This document shows positions 45,915 to 58,179 of a stretch of 64,000 bases of DNA, one piece after another. The position numbers and the translations under genes are program-made. The notes under the pieces are model-generated. The model searched no databases. It was not told the origin of the DNA and saw nothing but the letters and a program-made list of their open reading frames with translations. Numbering within the stretch: the first letter of the stretch is position 1; each line of letters opens with the position of its first letter. Source of the DNA: Branchiostoma lanceolatum (Eukaryota > Chordata > Leptocardii > Amphioxiformes > Branchiostomatidae); the NCBI RefSeq assembly GCF_035083965.1, contig NC_089736.1, positions 9,365,501-9,429,500 of the forward strand. The letters are read 5' to 3'.

Positions 45915-47453
45915 CCTCACAAATCTTTCCTCAAACAAACTCTGACAACTTTCACAAAGTCCGTACGGTTTCAAGGTCGCGATGGAACAATGTGCCCTGG
46001 TTACCTAGCAACGGTACTTTTCCGAGCATTCGAAGCAGCGGATGACGTCACAACGGTTTTCTTTTATGACGCATTTATCATGACGCTGGTAAACATGATA
46101 TAATCTGTGACATTGGTGCTTTGTGAAACAGTAAGTGATATCACAATTCATTAGTTGTTTGTGATCCAACAAGTGCGCGCTTTCTTTCGTTGGGGCCCGT
46201 GTAACGTTAAATACAAACTTAACGTGTTTGCTACACAAGTACATCGATGATATGTTGTGGATGGGCGGTCTTTTGCTTTCGGCACTTTAACATGTTTTAT
46301 AGAAAACAAGCGCAACAAATAAGCGTGTTCTAGAGCGCATGTTACATGTACAACTACACGTAACCTGTTAGTCTGATTCAATCCTTCCGCTCTCTGACTA
46401 CCAGTTTCTTTATCAGCTGAGCGATTACACACTACTACCAGAGCTATTAAAAATGACGTGCTATGTGGCATTCCAGACGGGGAATGCTCCTTTCTCGAAC
46501 GTCGAGCATGGAAAATCATGTGTTTTAAATGTTTGTTTTTGATTTTCATGACAAGGCTCTGAAGGACCTGTATTATGTCTGTACAGATTATTTTCCATTT
46601 CTTTGTACATGTGGATGATATATGAGAGTAATGTTGAAACTGAACCCTCCCTGTAAAGGATTTATTAATAACATGATATAAGTAAGTGCGATCACACGAG
46701 GCTTAAAAGCTAGCAATTATGAAATAGTTTATTGCAAGAAATATGGCTTAAATTTTTTTTCCTGAGGGAAATATTATACATTCAGGTGTAGTAGCATAAT
46801 GTCGACATGTCAGAATTTAAACTTTGAAATGGCATCAACAGGGATTCTAACTCATTCATCATGGAAAACTAATAATATAAACCACCTTGACTTTGAATTG
46901 AAACATATTTTTTAGTTTGCCAAATCCATGCAACACTCCTTTGGCTAATGCCCCCCCCCCCCCCCAGGGATGGGTGAGTCACATGGCAGAGAGCTTAGAA
47001 TCTTGCCCAAAGTGTACTTCTCTCTTCATGAAGGTCACTTTACCATATTGTGTACAGCTCCTGAATGTTTTGTGAGCAACAAATCTTGTGTTTGAATATC
47101 TTTTAGATGTAAATATTGCAATAAGTATTTAGCAGTCTTCTTCCCTGGTGATTTTAGCACATATTGTAGTACACTGCAATTTAGTCTTAGGGCTATAATC
47201 TTGCACTTCTAAGTGTGTTATCTTATGTATCTAATAACCAGTTCATCATCAGTGCAGTACTGCCAATGGCACATCTGCCTAACATGTAACATATATGATA
47301 TATGTAACATGTCCATGTTGATTGTTTAACCTACAATCTTTGATGCCATCTGAAGATTAAGATTTAGCCTACTGCTTCCACATTTTTGTTCAATCAAATT
47401 GCACTTCATTTAGTATTTTCGCTTTCACATTTTGTCTAATCTGTAATTTTGCA
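45915..47453. other. Intergenic, no gene seen
   Basis: Contains the cytochrome c promoter side (no TATA recognised) and a run of 15 C at 46951-46965. No exon chain is supported on either strand. Confidence 0.45.
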
Positions 47454-49382
47454 TTAATCAGAAGTCTTCTTATTGGCTGGCTCCAGCATGTCTATATAAG
47501 CAGTGTCGATTAGGTCACATGATTTGATGCCCAGTTTCTCCATCAGCTCATTGGCTATCTGTTCTCCCTCCTTCGCTGATTGGTCAGGCTGCATCATCAC
47601 CTACCAATGAAAGGACAGGGTTCAATTCAAATGCCATCAACCAATCACAAAGCAGGAATAAAAACACACATATCTGTGCTGTTAAAAAAACATTATAAAT
47701 GTCACAAGAAATCTAGTAGCTGTACCTCCAACTCCATGTAATGTCCCAGTTTCTCTACATTGTCCACATGTATTCGGGTTTGTCCAACTAGATATAGGGT
47801 CCGCTGCTTCCTCACTATCCCTCGGATACCCAGTGCATGGGCAAGAGTTGCCTGGAACGACATGTCCACATTGTATGAATATGTCTCATTCTCATTTGAA
47901 GTCAGCGAATAGGACAGACTCAACTTTAAGATTCTCTTGCAATGTTAAGAGTCTCTTGTAATGTTCATTATTCAACAGATAAAGCCAGTTGCACGACATT
48001 GAAAGCATAAGCCTGGAATCTGTCTTATTACAGCTCGAGTCTGCTCGTCTGATCGCTTCATGGCCGAAAAGTCTGTCATCCATTAATAGACTATGGAAGA
48101 AAAATTGGTATTCAGATATTTGATTTGCTCTGGGTTGCATGGTCCTTTGAAGCAGCATTGTAATGAGGTTTGAATAGCCAATAGTTCAATCACTGTTACA
48201 CTTAATCTCCAAGCAGATCTATAGGTTGCGAAGACCGTATCAAACTGGTAGAAGAAGTACTAGTACGTTTTGCAACCCAAGGATTGCTATACAAGCTCCT
48301 TCTTCCAGTTGGATAAGGTCTTTGCAATCAATTGGGCCTGCTTGGAGACTAGCTTCTGAGACATACTCGATACCTACAATAATTAATGATGTAAGGGCCA
48401 AATGTTTAAATGGGGACTGGTGATGACCCTGCCTCTGGACCAAGAAGCCTTGAATTCAAAGCCTCTCTGTGTCGCTCATCCGACATGCTCACCTGGAAAG
48501 GTTCGCAGTCCTTAGGTCAGGATATTAAATTGTGGTCCACTGTTCATAATGTGCTTGTATAGGAAGGTACAATGAACCTGTAAATACTGTTCAAAGCGTC
48601 AGTCTTCTCTGTCATGACCAGTGGAAGATTCTTTCATCCGTTCATTGAGTTCATCTGAGCTAATCTGGTTTGAGATCACTTTCTTTCTTTCTTTTGCCAG
48701 ACTATTTGACAGGGAAGCAATCAGAGGAGCAAACCTATACCAGAATGACTTGATCATGGATGCCAGGATAGCAGCGGCCACAAACCTTGATCTCCTCTGG
48801 GTTCTGAACCTTCGCGATGTTAAACACCGACTCTTTAGGTCCCTGCCGGTCTGGTCTGTCATAGGAGATCAGCTCTGATGGACAATCCTGAAAAATTTTA
48901 ATTTTTGTCATAACTGTTGAAATATGGATGAAATATGAGTGTTTCATACTGAGAGAAATTAAACTGTTTTTCACAGTCTTGGCTTTAAGGTTTCTGAAAA
49001 TCATATGATACTTTCATTTCTGATTCCAAAATCATGACTGCTTCACATAAATTTCACATATGATCCCATATGAAAATGATATATCAATGGTGAAATCTTA
49101 GTCAATCCTTCCTTCGGAAATTATAAGTTACTAAGGTAACTGAAGGGACCACTCTAAAGATTCATGAATAAATGTACACTGGTCTAGAACATGGCATAAA
49201 AGAAAAAAAAAGTTACATTACATTACCTTGAGATGTCTTAACTTGAGTCTGCCCCTTGGGACACAAAAGAAGGTGTCTTCTTGCACCAGCTGGGTGCCCT
49301 GTGATTGGCTAAGCTTAGCTGCCAGTTTGTGTAATGTGGTGACGTCATCTACCCGTGCCTTGATCTCAATGTTGGACGGCAT
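47454..49382 (-). CDS. Class IV adenylyl-cyclase-like CYTH protein, 176 aa
   Basis: Four exons on -: 49227-49382 (ATG), 48786-48887, 47726-47851, 47454-47600 (TAA). All junctions are phase 0 and the total is 531 bp. The sequence follows the CYTH tunnel-fold pattern: MPSNIEIKARV at the N-terminus, DTFFCVPRGRLKLR, LISYDRPDRQGPKES, GIVRKQRTLYLVGQTRIHVD, and LGHYMELEVM with the C-terminal acidic pair. This resembles bacterial CyaB / class IV-like proteins more than vertebrate thiamine triphosphatase. The first acidic residue of the ExExK motif is Asn (N-I-E-I-K), as in many CyaB-like members. CYTH enzymes bind triphosphate-containing substrates through Mg and a ring of basic residues. Cyclase versus tripolyphosphatase or ThTP hydrolase activity cannot be told from sequence. 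Confidence 0.9.
48206..48349. mobile_element. 144-bp MITE-like inverted repeat in the CYTH gene
   Basis: TCTCCAAGCAGATCTATAGG... (48206-48262) pairs imperfectly over about 60 bases with the reverse complement of 48290-48349 (...GGGCCTGCTTGGAGA). The terminal CTCCAAGCAG also occurs near 6562 and 12935, suggesting a dispersed family. Confidence 0.55.
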
Positions 49383-51034
49383 AGCTAAAGGTTGACTGTA
49401 CGTGTATGTCCTCAAAATCTGGAATTTGAAGGCTAAATTTAGGCTGCAAATTTTCACTCAAACATTCCATATACAAACTTTGAAGTCAGTTTACCGAGTT
49501 TATTGAAGGCCATTGAGCATATTTTGTGCTTCCAAATCCCTATTCTTCATTGGATAAGTCTTAACGCTATTAAAAGCCTCTTTAAACCCTACCATTTCAG
49601 GATAATAAATCTGACTATAGATAAACATGGACATCTTTTCAACGGTTTTACATCTATCATCTAATATATAACATGTCATTCTAACATTAAGCCAAAACGT
49701 AACTTACAGTCGACCACTTTTGGAGACGAAGCGTATGTCTCGGCGTTTCCCGGCCGCTATGAAGTGTTTTCTAGTTGGCGCGCAATCGGCGACCTTTGAC
49801 ACGGGAAAGGTTTATAGGTCATGGGTCAACGGCCTTCAGAACAGTTTCAAACCTCGATGTTTGTAACATGAATTAATTTGGTCATTTTAGCGGTGTTTCG
49901 TTTGTGATCTTTTATTCAAAGTCATGGTAGGTGTTTTTTTCCATAATAAGGTGACTTTTTAATATAGTATTAAAGTCGTTACCAACACTTAAATTGAGGC
50001 ACATTTGATATAATTTGATCATGATGGTTTAAAAAAAGTTTTCTTTTGCAAGTTTTGCCATCTCTTTATCATAAAGGTCCTATCGTTTTGCATTGATTGA
50101 ATAATCCCAATATGCTAATGAGAACACTATTATGATGTACTGTATCTTGGTAATTACTCAACAGAGGGTATTCAGCTACTTTGGACCATTTGTAAATAAA
50201 ACTGATTAGTGTATAGCAGCATTTAAAATTTCTGTGTTTTGGAATTTATTTTGATATTTCTGTAGAGGGCAGCAACATAGAAAGCTTGATGGACAATGTA
50301 GTTATTGTAGTATAAATGATCAAAAAGAATAAACAAACAGTACATGTACGTCCAGTTTAATTATTTTGACAATTTGACATTAAACGTTCTAGCCTTCAAT
50401 ATGGGTAGAATAGATACTGTATAACAAAACACAGATTAATGTATAAAATAGAAGAGTTTAAGTGTATAGACTTGTCAAGGGTACCAACCATGACCTTTGA
50501 CTATTGACTAATTGGATGACTGGTCTTACCAGCCCAGAGGGACTGAATGAGCCATTCTGAATTCTGTCTAATTTTCATTGTGTTGAAAGAAAGTGTAAGT
50601 CTGAAATATTTTACACATATAGGATCATATAGCATCAATGCTCATAGACTACAATAGAATAAATACCCGGAAAGAAGCCCATTTTTGCTCACCAAATTCT
50701 GTAGCTCACCAATGGTCGCTTTGAATGAATACGATACTATATGATATATCATACGTTCCTAGTAATCTTACTGTCCAGTGTTTCTCATTTTGATACACCT
50801 AGAAGCCTGAACTACATAGTTCCTCACTGAGATTCAGTAAGTCCCTTGGATCAGCCTAAAAAGTAGAATCTTTAACTATATTTGTACCTTGCCCAAAGAA
50901 CTCTTTTGTCCATATACATAATGCTGTATTCTGCTGTGGACAAACTCAACTGATAGTCTATACAATACCAAGACTACACTATTTTCTTTAAACTTTCTTG
51001 ACAATACTGGCTCTGACATTTCCTTCAAATTGTG
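49383..51034. other. Intergenic, no gene seen
   Basis: Holds the 5' side of the CYTH gene and the presumed 3' UTR of the GTPase gene on -. I looked for a J-domain HPD motif on - and saw none. Confidence 0.4.
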
Positions 51035-53778
51035 CTAACTCTTGACGGGTGTTTGTTTGTCTGCGGCTGACTGTCGACTCTTGGGTCTCTTGTCCTTCTG
51101 AGCCTCGCGCTCCCTCACTGCCATGAGCAGGTCCTGGAACATCTGCTGTACCCCGTCACCTGTCACAGCTGACGTCTCGTAGTACCTGCCATGGACGGTG
51201 AGATATTGTGTGAAATACATGTATGCATGTACATGTACATAAAAACAATTTAAGTGAGAGTACTTGGCTTAGCTTAGGAATTGGGGAAGGAGGCACTCAA
51301 GCTAACCGACATCTTTCGCACCGCAATCATCCTTCAGTAAGACATCTGGAGCCGCATAGTTCATGTTTGGAACCTTTATTCAGCCATTTGCACAAATCGA
51401 TTTCGCTGATGTGGCTTCTTCAGTGGCTATAGGCTTAGTTTAGCTACATCCTCCTCAGGTCATGTCAGGAACGACAGTTGACATGTACAGTATGTATACG
51501 TTCATTATACCAAGGAGGTTTAAACCTCCTGGGTTATACAGAGAAATTTCTCTTTGACAAGTGCAATAAACAATGAACCAAAGGACTGCAACACTTTCCA
51601 GTTGTATGCATGTTGGGTAAATTACAAGACTCAGACTATGCTTTTAGAATCAAGAACAGTTTTTCTTTTATTTATTCTCAATACACTTTACTAGTAGAGA
51701 GAGAATGAAGAAATGACTTCTGTTTGGACAATGGTAATCTCATTTGTACACAAAGAAATCTACAGCTATAAGATTGGTAAACCTTTTAGTCTAATGCTTC
51801 TAAGGAGTGTGTTGGTTTGGAGAATCATTATCTTAAGTCAGTACTCACTTGAGTTTGTGTGCACTTGCCCACTTTCTTCCATCGGCCATGGAAATCACAC
51901 GCTTTGCCTTCAAGTCAGTCTGGGGGTTAAAAATGAAACATCAGTTAAATATGCTTTCTAATTTCGGGTTAGGAAAAGATGGGTAAGCATTAGTTGTATC
52001 CTGTTTGAAATAGTTAGATGAAATAATCAGGATGTGACCACTGGATTTTGAATTAAGTTAGTTAAAGTTAAAGTCCTCCCCGCACCATCTCCGTTTCGGT
52101 AGCCCTGGGCCACACAACTTTGTCACTACAGCAGGGGGTTAGTCCACTGGTAGTGGTGTGTGTTTAACTACCATACTCTTTCCCAAATGCTGAGTGCTAT
52201 ATAAAGCAGAGAAAGCAGTATGTACCATTTTTAGAGTCTTTGGTATGACGCGGCCGGGGTTCGAACTCACGACCTACCGTATGCAACGCGAACACTCTAT
52301 CCACTAGGCCATTGCACCGGTACTATTTTGTTTGAATAAAGCCCTATATTATTAGAAATGATGAAACTGTGTCACATACCTTGTTGGCCACAACAACAAC
52401 TTCTGAGTTGAGCCCTCCGTACTTTCCGAGTTCTCGCAGCCACGTGTCCAGCGTATCAAAGGACGACTGACTGGTAATGTCGTACACCAGGAAGCACGCC
52501 TGCGTGTTCCCGTACAGCTCGTTACGCACCTCCAGGTAGTCCGAGTTACCCGACAGATCCCACAGGTGGATCCGCACTGTCAAACACAAGGTCGTATCTA
52601 TCAGGACATCTACCAACAGTCTGAGAGAGACTGTGTGCCACAAGGGTGACTACTAGGACCCCATAAGTTACATGTACTATGTATGACTGTAGACAGACAT
52701 GTACGGACAATCCATATTTCTATCACTCATACTAGTTCTATGCTTTACAAAGGTGAGTTTGCTTCACAATCATCACTTAGTCTTAAAAGGGAAGACAGTA
52801 TGAAGATTTAGATAAAAATTTAACCCTCTCCCTGCTGCCTGACTCTGTAACCAATTGGGAATAGGGTGCTAAACAGCTACTTTAGAGTGCTAAAGCTTTG
52901 CTATTTTGATCCTTTAGGCTAAAGGTTAAAAGATCAAAACAGCAAAGAGTTTTGGATCACTCTATACTGTCAACACATGCTGAGATGTAAGGAAAGTAAT
53001 GTAAAGCAGTCATCCTTTCTTGAGGTGAAGCATGATACTTTTTTGACAGCTGATTGTGCAATGCAGCTGTGCCACGGCTCATATTTTCAGCCAAGCACAC
53101 CTGGTCACCTTTTAACCTAGCCTTAACTACTCACAGTCCTCTCCTAGAATCTTCTCTATCTTGAAGCCATAGTCTACTCCAATAGTCGGCTGGTACACTG
53201 GAGAAAACTGGAAAACAGAGCATATTTCATACTACTGCATATAGTTTCATAAGTCATATATGATTTCAGTTGTCTCATTAGTTTTTTAACTGTATGAGAC
53301 CACCATTCAAGCAATATTTAGCACAACTGCATGTTGAATACACTTTTCATTTAAATCAGATGTGCTAAGGCCAAGTGCTGGTCCTTTTCCCATGTGGTAA
53401 GTTAAGAGGAAGTTGAGCCTTATTAGTGATAACATAACTCACCTGACTCTCACAGAAGTGTTTGATAAGTGATGTCTTCCCCACTCCTGCATTACCCAGG
53501 CCCACAACCTGTTAACATCACAAACAGCATGTTAAAACTTTTGTTCAACTGTTCACGATACATGAAAGTACTATAGCTTAGACAATACGAAAGGAAATTG
53601 CATCGTCTTATAATTGACATTTAGCTTTAGTGATACGATTTGTTAAGACTGTTTTGGAATTGATTTTGCAGTATAAAGTAATACAAATGTTTGAAAACTA
53701 AATCCCTACCTTCACCCAGATAAGATCATCAAGCACGTCTTTTGGAGACCTCGGCAAGTGTCCCGGTTTTCGATCCAT
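51035..53778 (-). CDS. DNAJC27/RBJ-like small GTPase lacking a J domain, about 208 aa
   Basis: Six exons on -: 53711-53778 (ATG), 53443-53508, 53135-53207, 52380-52576, 51849-51919, 51035-51185 (TAG). Protein start MDRKPGHLPRSPKDVLDD. The P-loop is GNAGVGKTS, switch I Thr is in PTIGVDYG, switch II is WDLSGNSDYLEVRNELY, G4 is ANKTD and G5 is ETSAVTGDG. These features and the EVRNE-Y context resemble DNAJC27 (RBJ). The catalytic Gln of DxxGQ is replaced (DLSGN), so intrinsic GTP hydrolysis should be weak. The protein ends in a basic tail (KDKRPKSRQSAADKQTPVKS) with no prenylation cysteine and no J domain, whereas vertebrate DNAJC27 has one. My count for exon 1 is one base uncertain, although the junction IWVK-VVGLGN is clear. 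Alternatively it may be a separate Rab-like paralogue. Confidence 0.85.
51513..51530. repeat. Perfect 18-bp palindrome, joined element ends
   Basis: AGGAGGTTTAAACCTCCT is its own reverse complement. The half-site CAAGGAGGTT recurs at 234, 18392, 6655 and 53797 (both orientations), which fits a collapsed small transposon. Confidence 0.55.
52065..52322 (-). repeat. Complete-looking tRNA-derived SINE
   Basis: On -, the head starts TACCGGTGCAATGGCC, with A box TGGCCTAGTGGATAG (52299-52313) and B box GAGTTCGAACCCC (52256-52268), then an unrelated body of about 190 bases. A partial body copy lies at 36497-36615. It sits in a GTPase intron and is not a functional tRNA: the 3' acceptor half is missing. 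Confidence 0.7.
52883..52965. repeat. Imperfect 83-bp inverted repeat
   Basis: TAGAGTG...CTTTGCTATTTTGATC pairs with GATCAAAACAGCAAAG...CACTCTA, giving arms of about 35 bases around a short loop. Intronic, in the GTPase gene. Confidence 0.6.
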
Positions 53779-54797
53779 ATCTAGTGTATGTTATCAACCT
53801 CCTTGCTTTGTTATTGACACAAAACAATAGAAAGTTATTGGTAAAATTTAGAATATACCGTTACTCATTGCGACGTTAGAAGTATCAGCGTGTCAGGGCT
53901 ACGGTTTGCGGGCTTTATAGAAAGTCCTAGAAGCATAGCACCAAAGCCAGTGGAATGTATGGTTTGCGATCGCTGGAAAACAGTCAAAACACACGTATTT
54001 GCAGGCGACCTGTTACAACAAGATGTTACTTCCGCATTCTCGCGTCAGGTTGCCATGGTAACGTCCCGCCGAGTGCATTGTGGGTAGGAATTCCACAGGT
54101 GGTTGGTCAGAGGTCAACGTCCCGAACAGGTGCGTCAGAAGAAAGAGGTTTTGTCACAATAAAACAGCCGTAACAATCACCGGGAAAGAGCTTACAATGG
54201 GTTTTCCAGAAGAATGTATCTATTTATGCTCTTACTGATAATTTGTATGTATACTGCAAATATATTCCAGTTATCATTTACCTACCTGATATATTGATTT
54301 ATCATGATGTAGAAGAGAACACAAGTGATTACTACATCACAGCTACGTAAGGGGGAACAATTTTTTTGTTTGTTTTCATCTCATTTTGAAGAGAAAATCA
54401 TAAAAACAAGCTCTGTACTTCAGCGCCAGAACAACTGCCGAAACAAACTAAAGCTGGATGGGTAAAGCTAGAACATATGTTACCAGGCAAAATCGTGCAA
54501 ATCTGTGAACAATGCGGCATGTCTGTCACCGAAAGAAACTGCGGTTTGTTTCTCAAGTGCACAGTCGTCATCATCATCGCCATTCATCGATCCTCGTTAC
54601 GAGGTGTTCATAGCAATAAAAACAGGAAAGCAACAGATCTAGAGGATGACTGCTTTACCCTCAAATCATTAGACCTTTTTGTAACGTTATGTCTGAACAG
54701 CGATGAAAGTTTCAACCAAAGATCATTAAAGGAATCCGGAAATAAATGGCAAAGACGATTCGCTCGGAAAGTGCACGATCGATCGCTAGTCGGCGCT
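53779..54797. other. GTPase promoter side and 3' flank of the next gene
   Basis: No coding exon supported. TGCATTGTGGGTAGG at about 54072 resembles motifs found near TATA-less start sites. The rest is presumed 3' UTR of the gene on - that stops at 54798. Confidence 0.35.
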
Positions 54798-57700
54798 TCA
54801 ACACGGGGCCGTTGTCTCCAGAACCTGCGGCGCCTCCTCCAATGCCACCCGACAAATATCGTCTATCACCCACCGCCTGATGTACGTCGCGCGCTTCTCC
54901 TCATCCTCCAGTAAGAAGACAACAGTCTTGTGGATCTGGTTCAGTTCGTGTAGACTCAAGCCGTGCATCTCAGGCAGCTCGTAGTGAGTGTAGTCCGGCA
55001 CCTTAGCCGCCAGGTTGTTGAGAATCGTGTTGTCACGTGTGTGTGGGGCGGCAGACTCCAGCCTCGACCTGAGGGAGCTGGCGTAGTCTAGAAGCTCTTT
55101 AGAATATGCTCTCTTTGGCAACAGCTCGGCCCATAGTTTGTGGATGGTGGACATCATATCCATGCACACTGGGTCAGTGAATTGTGGGGAAGGCTGCTTA
55201 GCGGTTGGAACAGCCTTTCCTCCTCCCTCGGCGTTGTCCTTCTTTTTGATAAAGCCGACCAACTGGCGGAATCGGGAGGGGCGCTCACTCTTACTTTCAC
55301 CATCACCCCCTCCGTTAGTGAGGGACTTGTCTGTTGCTGTTGAAGTTGGTGATGATGCAGAACTGTTTGTCGATGAAGACGCAGGTTCTTGAGATCCGCT
55401 AGAGGACGCTGGAGACTTGTCCTGGCCACTCCTGCCCGGGCTCTCTCCCTCAACTGTCTGGGAGGTGGACTTCAGGGTGAGTTTAGGCTCCTTTTTCGCG
55501 GAGGAACTCTCCAGTCGGACTTCAATGGCAAGTGCTTCTTCCTTTGTAACATCAGAAGCCTGTGCGTTACCTAGATAGAAAAATAACACATGCTTTAGCC
55601 TCACTACAGGCACTAGAATTGGTAAATGGGACAGGGACATATTAACTAATTTCTCTGAAATCTGTAATCACTGATTTTGTAAAGCCATAAAAAGACTTGA
55701 TATCGACAAAACAATGGCACAGTTGGAATACTTTCACTGCCAAAACTAGAGAGTCCTTACGATTAACAGCTTATGTAATCAGAACAGATTTAAGATTTGG
55801 TGTCAACAGACGTTGGACACGTGAAGACATGAAGTACAGAAAGTACGTACAGCAACAGTGGACACTTCCTACCTTCTTTTTGTGTAGACTTAGTCGTCCC
55901 ACCGCTCTTATTCCCGATGAAGCCGAACAACTGGCGGGTCCGGCTCGGTCTCACACCTCCCTTTCCGAGGGCCTCGGCTGCTGTTGAAGTACAACTTGGT
56001 GAGGTTGACGTCGAGTCATTTGCAGATGAAGACGCAGATTTGCAGTGTGTTTTGTCTCCGTTAGAGGGCGCTGCTGCAGGCTTGTACTGGCCACTATTGT
56101 CCGGTTTCTGTCCCTCAATTGTCTGAGAGGCGGTATTCAGGGAGCGTTTAGGCTTCTTGTTTTCAGAGAAGCTCACTGGTCCGTCTTCAGGTGCAACTCT
56201 CTCTTCCTTTGTCTCATTAGAAGGCTTGTTGGTACCTTAGATGGAAACATGGAACATTTGTAGCGTCCATGGCTTCAAGGTGAATACTACTAGAACCTAT
56301 TAACCAATACCCACTGTTAACTGGAGTCTTTAGTCACTAATCGTTCCCAATGTTGTACTCACTAAAAAGGGCAGAAAGCACACATTCATTTGAGAAATAT
56401 AAAGAAACACTGGAAACCAAGAATGTCCTTACGGTTTTCGAAAAGCGTTTCTCTCCTTCGAATCGAACGCAGAACTTCGAATATCGAACTCGTCGAACTT
56501 GTCTTTCTATGCCATTGAAACCTTCACCACTACTGATTCAAAAAGATTGTACGGAAATGGCAGGGTGTCAACGGACAGACATTTCGTATAGAGTACAAAA
56601 AGCACAGCAGACATCTCGTACCTCCTTCATGAGCGGACGTTGTCGTCTCACCGTTCTTCTTGGTGATGAACCCGAACAGCCTGCTGACCCGGCTCGGTCT
56701 GACGGCCCCCTGTCCGCTGTTTGTTGTTGAACTTGGCGAGCTGGATGTTGCACTTGGCGATGAAGACGCAGGTTTCCCTCCCATGTTGTCCCCGCTGGCA
56801 GTCGGCGGAGGTTTGTCCTGGCTGGTCTTGTCCAGCTTCTTCGCACCAACTGCCTGACAGGTGGTCTTCTCTGTGACGTCATGCTTGTTCAACTCAGTTG
56901 AGGTCTCAGGTTTTCCGTTCCCCACAGAAGGCTTTGTTGTGGTGCCTACATATAGAAATTGTTACCGTATTTTATAGCGCATGTTTCAGAGTTGCGTTAA
57001 AACACTAGCTACACTGTCAAGTCACGCAAATAAGACGTTTGCCAAAGTTCAGTCAACCACATAGATAAGTATGCAGTCATCTATTTCAATGAGGCCGATA
57101 GGCAAGACCAATAGTCTATGAATAAAGAATGGACTAAAACACACGAAATTCTACAGATGATAATGTCATGTTGGTTTGTGAAATTTCTTCCGTCTATTTG
57201 TGAATAACTATACCTGCCCTGTGACGAATACTATATAACACAGGATAAAGTTCATGGCAGCCTACATGGCCTGGCGTCAACAAACAAAAAAACGACAACA
57301 TACGTTCAGGACAGAGAGTACAGTAGAATCCTCCTACCTTTCTTCTCAGTGGTTTTCCTTTCCACCGTCCGACCGTTCACAGCTACAGTCGCCTCTACTA
57401 AAGACACGTTCCTGTCTTGTCTTCCGTCCTTGGGCGGGTCGAAGATGTACCAAGCCCGTACCGACCCGTCTGCCTGTAGTGCCTGTGTAGGGTCCACAGT
57501 AGTGACCCCGACTGTTCTCACTTTGCACTTCTTCTTCTTCTGTAGCTCCACCCTAACCTTCTTCTTATCATCCGGCACACATTCCGCAAACTCAGCAGTA
57601 AAGTCCCAGTCCCGGGTAGCCACTTTCCTCCAGGCGGTACGGCGTTTCTTCTTGTCGTACCGAATCACCAGGCGATATTTGGCCTTTTCTGCTACACTGA

Positions 57701-57836
57701 CGGTGTGGATCCCCACACTGACTTTTGCCCCGCCCTCTCTGTTTCTACCGCCGGGTCTCAACAACGTCAGGGTCTGAAAACACGACAGGAAGGCGGCAGC
57801 GCCCCTGTCGAAGAAACTCGGCCGACTGTCTCCCAT
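54798..57836 (-). CDS. Unrecognised protein with tandemly duplicated Ser-rich exons, 652 aa
   Basis: Four exons on -: 57338-57836 (ATG), 56622-56945, 55873-56235, 54798-55570 (TGA). The total is 1959 bp, all junctions phase 1. Exon 1 (166 aa) looks like a beta-rich, possibly C2-like domain (KYRLVIRYDKKKRRTAWRKV, DWDFTAEFAE, RNVSLVEATVAVNGRT). Exons 2 and 3 and the first half of exon 4 are homologous: a K/E/S/T-rich disordered stretch, a poly-Ser block, then RPSRVSRLFGFITKK, RPSRTRQLFGFIGNK and RPSRFRQLVGFIKKK. Exons 2 and 3 are both 1-1 symmetric, so each can be added or skipped without breaking the frame. The last about 150 residues form a helical domain (MMSTIHKLWAELLPKRAYSK, LSLHELNQIHKTVVFLLEDE). 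I do not recognise the family. A scaffold with a repeated docking motif is only inference. Confidence 0.85.
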
Positions 57837-58179
57837 TTTTATCAGGAGAAAATGGTTTTAAACATCGCGAATATCGCACAGACACGTAACACGGTGTGCT
57901 AGGCTTTGTTGTCAATGTTATATTTCGTTGCTGTTCTACAGCTTAGTTACAATAATGTCGTTCCAGAACAACTTTTCGTTCACCATTATAGTCCTTGCAT
58001 TGTTATGAAATGATTGTTTTTTTGTGTCTACGTTCGGCAAAAGTTGTGTTACTGACAGATTTTTTGCACGACGAAAGAACTAAAGAGAAGAGACATGTAA
58101 ACTGTAGATATGTGTTTAGTATATAGTGTGTTTTCTTTCTCTCCTATAGGTACTTAACATACTGCGCTGTCTGTTGTCG

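Noticed and set aside
46151-46549. 132-codon - frame beyond the cytochrome c start
   Set aside because: No splice context or recognisable motif; probably chance in an intergenic region.
52244-52322. tRNA gene on -
   Set aside because: A and B boxes are present but there is no 3' acceptor half or clean cloverleaf; better as a SINE head.
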